Below, in pieces: positions 1-13,160 of a stretch of DNA of 64,000 nt. Position numbers and translations under genes: made by a program. Origin of the DNA: Vibrio sp. FE10. Its GTDB lineage: Bacteria; Pseudomonadota; Gammaproteobacteria; Enterobacterales; Vibrionaceae. The notes under the pieces are model-generated. The model was not told where the DNA came from. It did no database searches and saw only the letters and a program-made list of their open reading frames with translations. How positions within the stretch are numbered: position 1 is the stretch's first letter; each line of letters begins with the position of its first letter. The stretch covers positions 1 through 64,000 of the forward strand of contig NZ_AP028067.1 in NCBI RefSeq assembly GCF_030297155.1, written 5' to 3'.

Positions 1-1422
1 GTGTCATCTTCGCTTTGGTTGCAATGCTTGCAACAGCTTCAAGAAGAGTTACCAGCTACAGAATTCAGTATGTGGGTACGTCCGTTACAAGCGGAGCTCA
101 ATGGTAATACTCTAACTCTATTTGCACCAAACCGATTTGTACTCGATTGGGTGCGCGATAAGTACTTAAATAGCATCAACCGTTTGCTACAAGAATATTG
201 TGGTAATGATATTCCGCATCTTCATTTTGAGATCGGAAGCAAACGAGTGACTGCTCCAAAATCTGAGACTATCGCCCCAGCTCGTACACGTACAGCAGCC
301 GATGTGGCTGCTGAATCGTCAGCACCTGCTCAGTTACAAGCTCGTAAGCCTGTTCACAATATATGGCGTGATGAAGAGCCCGTAGCGGTTGACCTTAACC
401 ACCGTTCAAACGTAAACCCAAAACATAAGTTCAATAACTTTGTTGAGGGTAAATCAAACCAATTGGGTTTGGCGGCGGCACGCCAGGTTTCTGATAATCC
501 AGGTACAGCCTATAACCCGTTGTTTTTATACGGTGGTACCGGTTTAGGTAAAACGCACTTGTTGCATGCGGTGGGTAATGCCATTGTTGACAACAAACCG
601 AATGCTAAAGTGGTTTACATGCATTCTGAGCGTTTTGTTCAAGATATGGTGAAAGCGCTACAAAATAACGCGATTGAAGAATTTAAGCGCTACTACCGTA
701 GTGTTGATGCATTGCTTATCGATGATATCCAATTCTTCGCGAATAAAGAGCGTTCTCAAGAAGAGTTTTTCCATACCTTTAACGCGCTGCTTGAAGGCAA
801 CCAACAGATCATCCTAACGTCTGACCGTTATCCAAAAGAGATCAACGGGGTAGAGGATCGTCTTAAATCTCGCTTCGGTTGGGGTTTGACGGTTGCGATT
901 GAGCCACCAGAGCTTGAGACTCGTGTTGCGATCTTAATGAAGAAAGCAGAAGACCACCAAATTCACCTTGCGGATGAAGTGGCATTCTTTATTGCTAAGC
1001 GTTTACGCTCTAACGTTCGTGAGCTCGAAGGCGCATTGAACCGTGTTATTGCGAATGCAAACTTCACTGGCCGTCCGATCACGATCGATTTCGTGCGTGA
1101 AGCACTGCGTGACTTACTTGCCCTGCAAGAAAAACTGGTCACCATTGATAACATTCAAAAGACAGTCGCTGAATACTACAAAATCAAAGTTGCTGATCTA
1201 TTATCTAAACGTCGTTCTCGTTCTGTTGCTCGTCCACGCCAATTGGCGATGGCACTGGCTAAAGAGCTGACTAACCACAGTTTGCCTGAGATTGGCGATG
1301 CATTCGGTGGCCGTGACCACACGACCGTGCTGCACGCTTGTCGTAAGATTGCTCAGCTGCGTGAAGAGAGCCACGACATTAAAGAAGATTATTCGAACTT
1401 GATTCGTACCCTTTCTTCTTAA
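1..1422 (+). CDS. dnaA: Chromosomal replication initiator protein DnaA
   Basis: DnaA is the cytoplasmic AAA+ ATPase that binds DnaA boxes, opens oriC and loads DnaB. The protein has 473 residues and starts at a GTG on the first base of the window; its N terminus ([18 protein letters not shown]) aligns with the E. coli start, so the gene is complete. Domain I occupies roughly residues 1-80 and a variable linker follows to about 130. The Walker A motif GGTGLGKT is at 178-185 and the Walker B Asp pair is at 241-242. The C-terminal DNA-binding domain carries the GGRDHTTV signature near 436-443. dnaN follows 81 bases downstream, as in most bacteria. Upstream oriC sequence is outside the window. 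Confidence 0.98.
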   Translation: MSSSLWLQCLQQLQEELPATEFSMWVRPLQAELNGNTLTLFAPNRFVLDWVRDKYLNSINRLLQEYCGNDIPHLHFEIGSKRVTAPKSETIAPARTRTAADVAAESSAPAQLQARKPVHNIWRDEEPVAVDLNHRSNVNPKHKFNNFVEGKSNQLGLAAARQVSDNPGTAYNPLFLYGGTGLGKTHLLHAVGNAIVDNKPNAKVVYMHSERFVQDMVKALQNNAIEEFKRYYRSVDALLIDDIQFFANKERSQEEFFHTFNALLEGNQQIILTSDRYPKEINGVEDRLKSRFGWGLTVAIEPPELETRVAILMKKAEDHQIHLADEVAFFIAKRLRSNVRELEGALNRVIANANFTGRPITIDFVREALRDLLALQEKLVTIDNIQKTVAEYYKIKVADLLSKRRSRSVARPRQLAMALAKELTNHSLPEIGDAFGGRDHTTVLHACRKIAQLREESHDIKEDYSNLIRTLSS

Positions 1423-1503
1423 TACACAGTATTCTTAACCTTAATAAGCAGAATCTTGGCCACGTACTATTACGCAGTGCCATTTAGACCGTAAGAGCAA
1501 GAT

Positions 1504-2604
1504 ATGAAATTTACCATTGAACGTAGTCACCTGATTAAGCCATTACAACAAGTATCTGGCGCGCTAGGTGGCAGGCCAACGCTTCCAATTCTAGGAAACC
1601 TACTGATTAAAGTAGAAGATAACGTGTTGTCGATGACAGCGACGGATCTAGAAGTTGAACTGATCAGCCGTGTAACGCTTGAAGGTGATTTCGAAGCGGG
1701 CAGCATCACCGTACCTTCACGTAAGTTCCTAGATATCTGTCGTGGTTTGCCAGACAGCTCAGTGATCACTGTGGTATTGGATGGTGACCGTGTTCAGGTT
1801 CGCTCTGGTCGTAGCCGCTTCTCATTGGCAACATTACCTGCGGCAGATTTTCCAAACATTGAAGACTGGAGCAGCGAAGTTGAAGTGTCTGTGACACAAG
1901 CTGAATTACGCGGTCTTATCGAGAAAACACAATTCTCAATGGCGAACCAAGACGTTCGTTACTACCTCAACGGTATGTTGTTTGAGATTGAAGGTTCTAT
2001 CCTACGTAGCGTCGCAACTGACGGTCACCGTATGGCGGTATCACAAGCTCAACTTGGTGCGGATTTTGCTCAAAAGCAGATCATTGTTCCTCGTAAAGGT
2101 GTTCAAGAGCTAGTGAAGCTACTGGATGCTCCAGAACAGCCAGTAACGCTGCAAATTGGTAACTCTAATGTGCGCGCTGAAGTGAACAACTATGTCTTCA
2201 CTTCTAAACTCGTTGATGGTCGTTTCCCTGATTATCGACGCGTAATGCCGCAAAATACCACCAAGACATTAGAAGCTGGCTGTGATGAGTTACGCTCCGC
2301 ATTTTCTCGTGCTGCGATTCTGTCGAATGAAAAATTCCGTGGTGTTCGCGTTAATCTTGTAGATAGCGAGATGCGCATTACCGCGAACAACCCAGAGCAA
2401 GAAGAAGCCGAAGAAGTGCTAGACGTAACCTTTGATGGTGACGCACTAGAGATTGGCTTCAACGTAAGCTACGTATTGGATGTATTGAATACGCTACGTT
2501 GTGAACAGGTTCGAATCTCAATGTCAGACGCGAATGCGAGTGCGTTGATTGAAAATGCACAAGATGACAGCGCGATGTACGTTGTTATGCCGATTCGTTT
2601 GTAA
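1504..2604 (+). CDS. dnaN: DNA polymerase III beta sliding clamp
   Basis: This is the ring-shaped dimeric clamp that tethers DNA polymerase III and other partners to DNA. The 366-residue protein has the usual family length and begins MKFTIERSHLIKPLQQVSG. It ends with the conserved YVVMPIRL, which forms part of the hydrophobic partner-binding pocket. Three repeated clamp domains of about 120 residues each fit the length. It lies between dnaA and recF in the standard replication cluster. The start is the only ATG that fits the family N terminus. Nothing unusual is seen. Confidence 0.98.
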   Translation: MKFTIERSHLIKPLQQVSGALGGRPTLPILGNLLIKVEDNVLSMTATDLEVELISRVTLEGDFEAGSITVPSRKFLDICRGLPDSSVITVVLDGDRVQVRSGRSRFSLATLPAADFPNIEDWSSEVEVSVTQAELRGLIEKTQFSMANQDVRYYLNGMLFEIEGSILRSVATDGHRMAVSQAQLGADFAQKQIIVPRKGVQELVKLLDAPEQPVTLQIGNSNVRAEVNNYVFTSKLVDGRFPDYRRVMPQNTTKTLEAGCDELRSAFSRAAILSNEKFRGVRVNLVDSEMRITANNPEQEEAEEVLDVTFDGDALEIGFNVSYVLDVLNTLRCEQVRISMSDANASALIENAQDDSAMYVVMPIRL

Positions 2605-2686
2605 GCCGTGTTTGTTTATACATTATGTTTGCTTATCAACAACGTTTGTCTATCGAGCCGTGATTGAAGATTAATATGAAGACGTT

Positions 2687-6200
<3,514 letters not shown>

Positions 6201-6201
<1 letters not shown>

Positions 6202-6309
6202 TATCTTTGATACTTCGCTCTTTCGCTTAATTTCTGTGTCAGAGGTGCTCACATACATTCGTATGCTCCGCGCCTCTTCTTTGAACTAAAACGAAATAGC
6301 TTCGTTTCA
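6201..6309. repeat. Chain of three hairpins downstream of gyrB
   Basis: Three inverted repeats lie between the gyrB stop and the terminator. The first is AGTATC-TTT-GATACT at 6201-6215. The second has AGAGGTGC (6241-6248) facing GCGCCTCT (6270-6277), with an inner CATAC/GTATG stem at 6252-6265. The third is AAACGAA (6289-6295) facing TTCGTTT (6301-6307). They may protect the 3' end of the gyrB message or be the remains of a small repeat element. Confidence 0.5.
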
Positions 6310-6324
6310 AAAAACTAAAATTTT

Positions 6325-6356
6325 AAAAAGCACTGTCCTTTGGATAGTGCTTTTTT
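6325..6356 (+). terminator. Rho-independent terminator of gyrB
   Basis: The stem GCACTGTCC/GGATAGTGC (9 pairs, one G-U) has a three-base loop, is preceded by A residues and is followed by six T residues. Confidence 0.85.
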
Positions 6357-6410
6357 GTATTTGTAAGGTACTGAAAAATATTGGATTGGAAAAATAATTG
6401 AAAATAATCC

Positions 6411-6439
6411 CTTGAAACTATTTTGCTCAATCCACATAT
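6411..6439 (+). promoter_or_regulatory. Sigma-32 heat-shock promoter of ibpA
   Basis: CTTGAAA at 6411-6417 is followed after 14 bases by CCACATAT at 6432-6439. This is close to the sigma-32 consensus (CTTGAAA, 13-15 bases, CCCCATNT). Transcription would begin near 6445 and give a leader of about 260 bases before the heat-shock gene. Confidence 0.75.
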
Positions 6440-6621
6440 CTAGTTGTGAAGAGGATGACTGTCTTGCTCTACAAGAGAAGAAACAGAACCTTCATTACCG
6501 CTGACGAAGTATCGCTCAATAGAGGATAACTTTGGCAGCACACAATTTAAAAATTGATTCATTGTCATGTCCCAGAGTTGTCACCAAATGAGGTGAAACC
6601 CGTGGAATGCGAACTGAATCC

Positions 6622-6677
6622 CTTAGCTGTTTACTGAATCACTCACAGGTTCGATCTCAGTAAAAATCACAGCTAAG
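6622..6677 (+). promoter_or_regulatory. Leader hairpin upstream of the ibpA thermometer
   Basis: CTTAGCTGT (6622-6630) pairs perfectly with ACAGCTAAG (6669-6677). Stacked directly inside it, TTACTGA (6631-6637) pairs with TCAGTAA (6657-6663). Five bases are bulged on the 3' side. A multi-hairpin leader of this kind is typical of ROSE-type thermosensors, in which upstream helices support the final temperature-responsive helix. Confidence 0.6.
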
Positions 6678-6678
6678 A

Positions 6679-6700
6679 CTATTGCTTACTAAAAGGATAG
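6679..6700 (+). promoter_or_regulatory. ROSE-like RNA thermometer hairpin over the ibpA ribosome binding site
   Basis: CTATTGCTT (6679-6687) can pair with AAGGATAG (6693-6700) across a five-base loop. This covers the Shine-Dalgarno AAGGA, with one bulged G (6684) and one U-G pair. The U-U-G-C-U core opposite AGGA with a bulged G is the published hallmark of ROSE thermometers in front of small heat-shock genes. The pairing is seen in the sequence; heat-induced melting is inferred. Confidence 0.7.
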
Positions 6701-6704
6701 CATT

Positions 6705-7139
6705 ATGAGAACTGTAGATTTCACTCCACTTTACCGCAACGCAATCGGCTTCGATCGTCTATTCAACATGATGGAATCGAACACGTCGAAAAATACTTCT
6801 GGCGGTTACCCTCCTTACAACATCGAGCAAAAAGACGAGAACAACTACCGTATTACTATGGCAGTCGCTGGTTTTGCAGATGATCAATTAGACCTTACTC
6901 AAAAAGAGAATATGCTAATTGTTAAGGGTGAGCGTAAAGCAGAAGCCGAGAAAACTTTCGTATACCAAGGTATTGCAGAGCGCGATTTCGAACGTAAATT
7001 CCAACTGGCTGACTATGTAAAAGTGGTGGGCGCAAGCATGGAAAATGGTCTTCTTCACATCGACCTAGAACGCGAAATCCCAGAAGCGATGCAACCACGT
7101 AAGATTGCAATTAATGGTAATAGCCTACTAGAAGGCTAA
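6705..7139 (+). CDS. ibpA: Small heat-shock protein of the IbpA/Hsp20 family
   Basis: This is an ATP-independent holdase that binds unfolding or aggregated proteins in the cytoplasm and passes them to DnaK/ClpB. The 144-residue protein begins [20 protein letters not shown], as in enterobacterial IbpA. It has an alpha-crystallin domain over about residues 36-125, and a C-terminal I-x-I motif (IAI, 134-136) used in oligomer assembly. It stands alone between two terminators. The heat-shock promoter and the thermometer hairpin suggest control of both transcription and translation. IbpA fits better than IbpB because it is the only copy seen here and the N terminus is IbpA-like. Confidence 0.93.
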   Translation: MRTVDFTPLYRNAIGFDRLFNMMESNTSKNTSGGYPPYNIEQKDENNYRITMAVAGFADDQLDLTQKENMLIVKGERKAEAEKTFVYQGIAERDFERKFQLADYVKVVGASMENGLLHIDLEREIPEAMQPRKIAINGNSLLEG

Positions 7140-7189
7140 AGCTATTGGCTTAGCTCAATTGAGTTAAAGCGTATCGGGAAGTAGAAGTG

Positions 7190-7229
7190 AAAGAGCACCA
7201 GAACCTTGAAGAAGGTAGGTGCTCTTTTT
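7190..7229 (+). terminator. Rho-independent terminator of ibpA
   Basis: AAGAGCACC (7191-7199) pairs with GGTGCTCTT (7218-7226) and is followed by a T run. Confidence 0.85.
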
Positions 7230-7260
7230 GTATTTGGGTTACCGTTTTTGTATTTGGGTT
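7225..7260. repeat. Two-copy 16-bp direct repeat
   Basis: TTTTTGTATTTGGGTT occurs at 7225-7240 and again, identical, at 7245-7260, separated by ACCG. The first copy begins inside the T tract of the ibpA terminator, so this looks like a recent local duplication. Confidence 0.8.
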
Positions 7261-7278
7261 GCAGGAAGCTAAAAGGTC

Positions 7279-8532
7279 TTATTGCTGTTCTGAGTAAGCC
7301 TTTTTCACTTCCTCAGCAATGATCGCAATACCTTTCTGCATCGCTTCATCATCTTGTACGTAGTTCATACGCAAGCACTGGTGAGCATGATCCCACTCGT
7401 CTTCTTGACCGATAAAGAAGTATTCACCCGGAACAATCAATACGCCGCGAGCTTTGAGGCGGTCATACAGCTCCATAGTGGTGATCGGCAGTTCATCAAA
7501 CCATAGCCATAAGAAGATAGCGCCTTCAGGTTTGTGAATACGGAAGCGTGGGTCATCGATAGCTTGTTGTAACAACTCAACCGCGCGCAAAGATTTCTCT
7601 TTGTAGAAAGGCTTAATCACTTCGCTGCTTAAACGCAGTAGGTCACCGTTCTCAATCATGTGGTTAGCAATTGCGGGACCAACGCTGCTTGGCGCTAGGC
7701 TGATAATGCCATTCATGTTAGTCAGCGCTTGGGTGACCTCTTCGCTCGCAATCACGATACCGCAACGCACACCCGGCAGGCCAAGTTTAGATAAGCTCAT
7801 GCACAGAATGGTATTTTCATTCCAGAACGGTTCCACATCTTCAAAGATGATGTTTGGAAACGGCAAGCCATAGGCATTGTCGATCAGTAGCGGGATGTTA
7901 TTTTCACGCGCCAGTTTATCCAGTTTACGTACTTCTTCGTCGGTCAGCACGTTACCGGTTGGGTTGGTTGGGCGAGAAGCACAGATAGCGGCAACCGAGT
8001 CATCAACTTTTAGCTGTTCAAAATCGACGTGGTATTTGAACTGTCTGTTTTCAAGCAGCTCGATCTCTGGGTGGTACGAGATGAAAATATCGTCATCAAT
8101 GCCAGCATCGCCGTAGCCGATGTATTCCGGTGCGATCGGCAGTAGGATTTTCTTGTGTGAACCGTCGGGCTGTTGACCCGCTAACAGGTTGAATAGGTAA
8201 AAGAAGCCGCTCTGACTACCATTCGTCAGGCTGATGTTCTTCTCGCTGATGTCCCAGCCATAAGTCTCTTTTAGCATCGCCGCTAATGACTTAATGAAGC
8301 TATCTTTGCCCTGCGGACCATCGTAGTTGGCGAGGGCGGCGATGAGTTCTCCACTGGCGAGCATGTCGGCACTGGCTTGGTTAAAGTAATCGAGCATGGC
8401 TGGGATAGCGGCTGGGTTACCACCACCGAGCATGATTGCGCCTGGAGTGCGCAGGCCATCATTCAAATCATCCATTAAACGAGTGATTCCAGAGTAACGA
8501 TTAAACTTTTCACCAAACTTAGAGAACTGCAT
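7279..8532 (-). CDS. avtA: Valine-pyruvate aminotransferase
   Basis: This is a PLP-dependent class I/II aminotransferase that moves the amino group between valine and pyruvate (alanine/2-oxoisovalerate). The 417-residue protein aligns along its length with E. coli AvtA as I remember it. Shared blocks include SGITRLMDDLNDGLRTPGA, SRPTNPTGNV and the PLP lysine in CMSLSKLGLPG (K249). It is a single gene on the minus strand, convergent with ibpA. Its start lies just inside a non-coding gap shared with the amylase terminator. Nothing is missing from the catalytic core. Confidence 0.95.
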   Translation of the reverse strand: MQFSKFGEKFNRYSGITRLMDDLNDGLRTPGAIMLGGGNPAAIPAMLDYFNQASADMLASGELIAALANYDGPQGKDSFIKSLAAMLKETYGWDISEKNISLTNGSQSGFFYLFNLLAGQQPDGSHKKILLPIAPEYIGYGDAGIDDDIFISYHPEIELLENRQFKYHVDFEQLKVDDSVAAICASRPTNPTGNVLTDEEVRKLDKLARENNIPLLIDNAYGLPFPNIIFEDVEPFWNENTILCMSLSKLGLPGVRCGIVIASEEVTQALTNMNGIISLAPSSVGPAIANHMIENGDLLRLSSEVIKPFYKEKSLRAVELLQQAIDDPRFRIHKPEGAIFLWLWFDELPITTMELYDRLKARGVLIVPGEYFFIGQEDEWDHAHQCLRMNYVQDDEAMQKGIAIIAEEVKKAYSEQQ

Positions 8533-8731
8533 TACTTATTTTACCTAATTCATTGTGATTGCTTGTTATGTGTCATTAAGGCAGACCTTATGCCTGCCAT
8601 CAGTGTATTCCTTGAACATACCGCAATGCTTTTGCGACGCATAGCGCCAAATGCTCTAACACGGAAAAAACTTCTATAAAGTTTAGCTAATGAGTGTTCG
8701 CTTTCTTATTGAACGAGTGTTTTGTGATCAA

Positions 8732-8759
8732 AAAAGGAGAAGCTGAGCTTCTCCTTTTA
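8732..8759 (-). terminator. Terminator of the alpha-amylase gene
   Basis: AAAGGAGAAGC-TGA-GCTTCTCCTTT is a near-perfect stem. On the minus strand it is followed by a T run, and it lies 28 bases past the amylase stop codon. Confidence 0.85.
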
Positions 8760-8786
8760 GTTTCTACGGTTTATTTCTATCAGCGT

Positions 8787-10874
8787 TTATTTAGCGCCGG
8801 TATACACAACCAACACCTTGTCATCTTTATATTGGCGCTCGAAGGCGTAATAGCCTTTGCTGTTGCGAATGATGTGCTTACCTTGAGCGACGGCTGGGTG
8901 GCGTTGGCGGAATTGGCCAAGGGTTTGCCAGTGTTCTAACAGTTGCGCTCGTTCGCCAGTGATTTGATCCCATGGCATATCTGAACGGGTTCCTTGCATT
9001 GGGTCTGAACCTGTTGCGCCGAAGTCTCGTGCAATTTCATCGCCGTAATAGATCTGCACGGCACCGGGAGCCAGCATCAATGCGTTTGCGGCTTTGGTTT
9101 GCTTGGCAAAGTCGCTGCCGTGCTGTGTCCAGAATAGCGAGGTATCGTGAGACGATAGGTAACTCAACACGTTGAACTCGCTGTCAGTGTTGATCTTGTC
9201 TGCGTAGCGGAGGTAATCAGCATCGAGATCGGATAGACACTTAAGCGCCTTTGGTGCGATATCGCTTTGGAATTCAAAGTTAATGATCGAATCAAAACCG
9301 TTAGCGAAGTAATCTGATTTCACCACGCTATGTGCCCACACTTCGCCTGTCATCCAGAAGGGCAAGTCATCTAAGGCTTTGTCTGGGTTATTCTGTTTCC
9401 ATTCAGCTAGTGCTTGATTGGTGCTTTCCTTCAATTCAGCCCAAGCGTCCAGTTCAACGTGCTTGGCGGTATCAACCCTAAAGCCATCAACGCCGTATTC
9501 ACGCACCCAATCAGATAACCAAGTGATTAGATGTTCACGAGGCGTTTTAAGTTCATCGGTCGCGCTGGTGGACTTGTTGCGATAGAAATTAGGTAGCCCG
9601 GTTGTCTCTGTCGATTCTGTTTTGAAATCGGGTAGATGCGCTAAAGACATGGTGAGGTTGTTGTAACCTGGTGAGTCATAAGCGCCGATATCGCTGCGTA
9701 GCCAAGCTTTGCCCCACCATTTTTCCCACGCTTCTTTATCGCTGTAAGAGATGTAGTTATTGAAGTAGTGCCAATTCTGGCCTGATTCTGGTTGCCAGTC
9801 TGTCCAATTTTCACCGAGGGTTTGTTTAGCTTGTTCATCAGTAAGGTTGAGTTTGCCAAAGTCGAACTCTTGCATATCAGCAAGTGTGGCGTAGCCAGTG
9901 TGGTTCATAACCACGTCCCAAACAACACGAATGCCTTTGCTGTGCGCGGTATCGATGAAGGTTTTCAGCTCGTCTTCGGTACCCATGTTGTCGTCAAGCT
10001 TGGTCCAGTCTTGATGGTAGTAGCCATGATAGGCGTAATGTTTGAAGTCACCGCGATCACCGCCACCAACCCAGCCGTGGATCTGCTCTAGTGGAGAGGT
10101 AATCCAGATAGCATTGGCACCGAGCGATTCGATGTAGTCGAGTTTTTCGGTTAAGCCAGCCAGGTCACCACCGTGGAAGGTGCCGATTTCATCTTGTCCG
10201 TCTTGGCTGCGACCGTAGCTGTTGTCGTTGTCAGGGTTGCCGTTGTGGAAGCGGTCGGTCATCACGAAGTAAACCGTAGCGTTGTCCCAACTAAAATCGG
10301 CTTTGGTTTCTGGTTCTACTTTCTCTAGTAGTAGAACACCTTGGCTGCTTTCTGCTGGCTGCATAGTGACGCTGCCGTTGGTTACGGTAGTTTGTGTGCC
10401 TGAAAGAGCATCTCTTACCAGAGTACCTTCATCAAAGGTTTGAGTAACATCGATGGTGGTTGGCTGGTCACTAGGTACTGGGCAGGCAAAGCTTTGTACT
10501 TGTTGCTGCTTTGGCTTTACCTGAACCGTCAGCTCATTGGTTTGTGGGTTGAGCGTAAACTGGTAGGTGTTTGCACGAAAGACCTTAATCTCTATTTCAG
10601 ATTTATCGGCACAATCGTCTAGGCGAAGGGGTTTATTGAATTTGATGCGACTCTCTTCAGCCAGCGCAAAGTTGGTACCACAGGTATTTTGAGCGTCGCT
10701 GATAGAGAAGGTATAGCTACCTTTAGCGAGTTCTTGTTCTGCGAACACGGTGCCTTTACCTGTCGATTCAAATACGATGGTGTCGTTGTCAATCGTCAGC
10801 AGTAGGTTGTTGTCACTGGTTTGGCTGCATGCGCTGAGTGCGAGTATTGAAAGCGCGAGTACTGTTTTTTTCAT
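8787..10874 (-). CDS. malS: MalS-like lipoprotein alpha-amylase (GH13)
   Basis: This is an endo-acting glycoside hydrolase that cuts alpha-1,4 bonds of maltodextrins outside the cytoplasmic membrane. The chosen start (MKKTVLALSILALSAC) follows an AAGGGAAC ribosome site and gives 695 residues; a longer reading adds 14 residues with no such site. The lipobox LSAC puts the lipidated Cys at 16. A cysteine-containing N-terminal beta domain precedes the GH13 barrel. The catalytic residues are visible as D468 in GFRVDTAKH, E511 in MTGEVW and D577 in LSSHD, and DVVMNH is the first conserved GH13 region. E. coli MalS is soluble and periplasmic, whereas this protein appears membrane-anchored. The gene stands alone. 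Confidence 0.88.
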   Translation of the reverse strand: MKKTVLALSILALSACSQTSDNNLLLTIDNDTIVFESTGKGTVFAEQELAKGSYTFSISDAQNTCGTNFALAEESRIKFNKPLRLDDCADKSEIEIKVFRANTYQFTLNPQTNELTVQVKPKQQQVQSFACPVPSDQPTTIDVTQTFDEGTLVRDALSGTQTTVTNGSVTMQPAESSQGVLLLEKVEPETKADFSWDNATVYFVMTDRFHNGNPDNDNSYGRSQDGQDEIGTFHGGDLAGLTEKLDYIESLGANAIWITSPLEQIHGWVGGGDRGDFKHYAYHGYYHQDWTKLDDNMGTEDELKTFIDTAHSKGIRVVWDVVMNHTGYATLADMQEFDFGKLNLTDEQAKQTLGENWTDWQPESGQNWHYFNNYISYSDKEAWEKWWGKAWLRSDIGAYDSPGYNNLTMSLAHLPDFKTESTETTGLPNFYRNKSTSATDELKTPREHLITWLSDWVREYGVDGFRVDTAKHVELDAWAELKESTNQALAEWKQNNPDKALDDLPFWMTGEVWAHSVVKSDYFANGFDSIINFEFQSDIAPKALKCLSDLDADYLRYADKINTDSEFNVLSYLSSHDTSLFWTQHGSDFAKQTKAANALMLAPGAVQIYYGDEIARDFGATGSDPMQGTRSDMPWDQITGERAQLLEHWQTLGQFRQRHPAVAQGKHIIRNSKGYYAFERQYKDDKVLVVYTGAK

Positions 10875-10989
10875 TGTTCCCTTCCCCTGAATAAACAGGT
10901 TAGTTATAGCAAACAATGCCCTCTACAGTCCGAGTGCTGTTTCATTCAGTTGGTCAATAACACCTCTACAAACAAATGCTTGGTTCACA

Positions 10990-11020
10990 AAAACAAAAAG
11001 GGAAGCTTTCGCTTCCCTTT
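10990..11020 (-). terminator. Terminator of glyQS
   Basis: AAAGGGAAGC-TTTC-GCTTCCCTTT (10997-11020), read on the minus strand, is followed by a T-rich run. It lies 57 bases past the glyS stop. Confidence 0.85.
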
Positions 11021-11076
11021 GGGTGTTTACCTTTGGTTGCTCAGAGTATGACTTAGAGCAACCGTCTCACTCGTGC

Positions 11077-13158
11077 TTATTTTTGCAGTAGAGAGATGTC
11101 TGCAATCTGTAGGAACAGGTTACGTAGGTTGTTCAGTAGCGTTAGACGGTTCTTCTTAAGCGCTTCGTCATCAGCCATAACCATTACGTTATCGAAGAAT
11201 GCATCAACAGGTTCACGTAGATCAGCAAGCTTGCTTAGGGCTTCTTGGTAGTTGCCTGTTGCGAATGCTGGTTCTAGTGCTTCTGTCATTACTTCAACAT
11301 TTTCAGCCAATGCTTTCTCTGCGTCTTCTTGAAGAAGCGTTAGGTCGATTTCAGCTGGTAGCTCGCCATCGAATTTCGCAAGGATGTTACCTACACGCTT
11401 GTTCGCTGCTGCTAGTGCTTCTGCTGCTTCCAGTTCACGGAAGTGAGAAACCGCTTTAACGCGTTGGTCAAAGTCAGCAGGCTTAGTTGGACGACGTGCT
11501 AATACCGCTTGGATGATATCAACGCTGAAACCAGCATCTTGGTACCATGCTCGGAAACGACCTAGCATGAAGTCGATAACGTCAGCTTCTACGTTTTCGT
11601 TGGTTAGCTTGTCGCCTAGTAGCTCTTTCGCTTTACCGATTAGATCAGTTAGGTCTAGGTTGTAGCCGTTTTCAACGATGATACGTAGCACACCTAGTGA
11701 TGCACGACGTAGAGCAAATGGGTCAGAACCTTTTGGCGCTTGGCCAATACCGAAGATACCTACGATAGTGTCTAGCTTGTCTGCCATTGCGACTGCAGAT
11801 GAAATACCGGTGCTTGGTAGGGTGTCACCCGCGAAACGAGGCATGTACTGTTCGTAAAGTGCCAGTGCTACTTGCTCGTCTTCACCATCGTGCGTTGCGT
11901 AGTGCATGCCCATCACACCTTGAGTATCCGTAAATTCGAATACCATAGATGTCATTAGGTCACACTTAGCCAGTAGGCCTGCACGCTTAGATTTCTCAAC
12001 ATCAGCATCGATTTGCTCAGCAATGTAGCCAGCAAGCTCTGTGATGCGGTCTGTTTTGTCTTTGATCGTACCCAGTTGCTTCTGGAAGATCGCTTGGTCT
12101 AGTTCAGCAAGACGGTCGATAAGCGGACGCTTACGGTCTGTGTTGAAGAAGAACTCAGCATCAGCAAGACGTGGACGTACAACCTTCTCGTTACCTTCGA
12201 TTACGTGACGAGGCTCTTTAGACTCGATGTTCGAAACGAAGATGAAGTTTGGCAGAAGGCTTCTTTCAGCGTCACCAATCTCATGCGAATAAACAGGGAA
12301 GTACTTCTGATCGCCTTTCATGGTGTAAACCAAGGCTTCAGAAGGCACTTTTAGGAACTCTTGCTCAAACTTAGCAGTAAGCACCACTGGCCATTCAACC
12401 AAAGAGGTAACTTCTTCAACAAGGTCATCTTCTAGGTCAGCAATACCGCCAACCGCGTCTGCTGCTTTTTTAGCATCAGCAAGGATGATCGCTTTACGCG
12501 CATCGTAATCTGCCATTACTTTACCGCGCTCTTCTAAGATCGCAGGGTATTGGTCAGCAGAGTCGATTGTGAACTCTTGTTCGCCCATGAAACGGTGACC
12601 ACGGATAGTACGAGCAGAAGCTACGCCTAGGATTTTGCCTTCAACAAGCTCATCGCCTAGTAGCACTGTCAGTGTTTTCACTGGACGGATAAATTGAATG
12701 TCTGAGTTACCCCAGCGCATTGCTTTAGGAATTGGTAGGCCAGCCAGTGCTTTCGCAGCGATGTCCATTACCAATTCTTGTACTGGTTTGCCAGCCACTT
12801 CTTGCTTGAAAAGAAGCCACTCGCCTTTGTCTGTTTTCAGACGGTCAGCTTGCTCAACAGTAATACCGTTACCACGAGCCCAACCTTGTGCAGCTTTCGT
12901 CGCGTTGCCTTCTGCATCGAATGCCACAGAAATTGCAGGACCGCGCTTCTCAACGACTTTGTCTGCTTGGCCTTCAGCCAGTGCTGTCACTTTAAGTGCT
13001 AGACGACGAGGTGCTGCGTACCACTTGATGCCTTCGTGAGAAAGCTCAGCAGTTTTAAGACCTGCTTCAAAGTTAGAAGCAAAGGCTTCTGCTAGAGAAC
13101 GAAGTGCCGTTGGTGGAAGCTCTTCCGTACCCAGTTCAATTAGAAAATTCTTCGCCAT
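11077..13158 (-). CDS. glyS: Glycyl-tRNA synthetase beta subunit
   Basis: This is the beta subunit of the alpha2-beta2 glycyl-tRNA synthetase found in many bacteria; it recognises tRNA-Gly and is needed for aminoacylation. The 693-residue protein starts [20 protein letters not shown], the family hallmark. It contains the HD-like segment around [27 protein letters not shown]. It lies two bases downstream of glyQ, which means translational coupling in one operon. Length is normal (E. coli 689). Confidence 0.97.
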   Translation of the reverse strand: MAKNFLIELGTEELPPTALRSLAEAFASNFEAGLKTAELSHEGIKWYAAPRRLALKVTALAEGQADKVVEKRGPAISVAFDAEGNATKAAQGWARGNGITVEQADRLKTDKGEWLLFKQEVAGKPVQELVMDIAAKALAGLPIPKAMRWGNSDIQFIRPVKTLTVLLGDELVEGKILGVASARTIRGHRFMGEQEFTIDSADQYPAILEERGKVMADYDARKAIILADAKKAADAVGGIADLEDDLVEEVTSLVEWPVVLTAKFEQEFLKVPSEALVYTMKGDQKYFPVYSHEIGDAERSLLPNFIFVSNIESKEPRHVIEGNEKVVRPRLADAEFFFNTDRKRPLIDRLAELDQAIFQKQLGTIKDKTDRITELAGYIAEQIDADVEKSKRAGLLAKCDLMTSMVFEFTDTQGVMGMHYATHDGEDEQVALALYEQYMPRFAGDTLPSTGISSAVAMADKLDTIVGIFGIGQAPKGSDPFALRRASLGVLRIIVENGYNLDLTDLIGKAKELLGDKLTNENVEADVIDFMLGRFRAWYQDAGFSVDIIQAVLARRPTKPADFDQRVKAVSHFRELEAAEALAAANKRVGNILAKFDGELPAEIDLTLLQEDAEKALAENVEVMTEALEPAFATGNYQEALSKLADLREPVDAFFDNVMVMADDEALKKNRLTLLNNLRNLFLQIADISLLQK

Positions 13159-13160
13159 GA

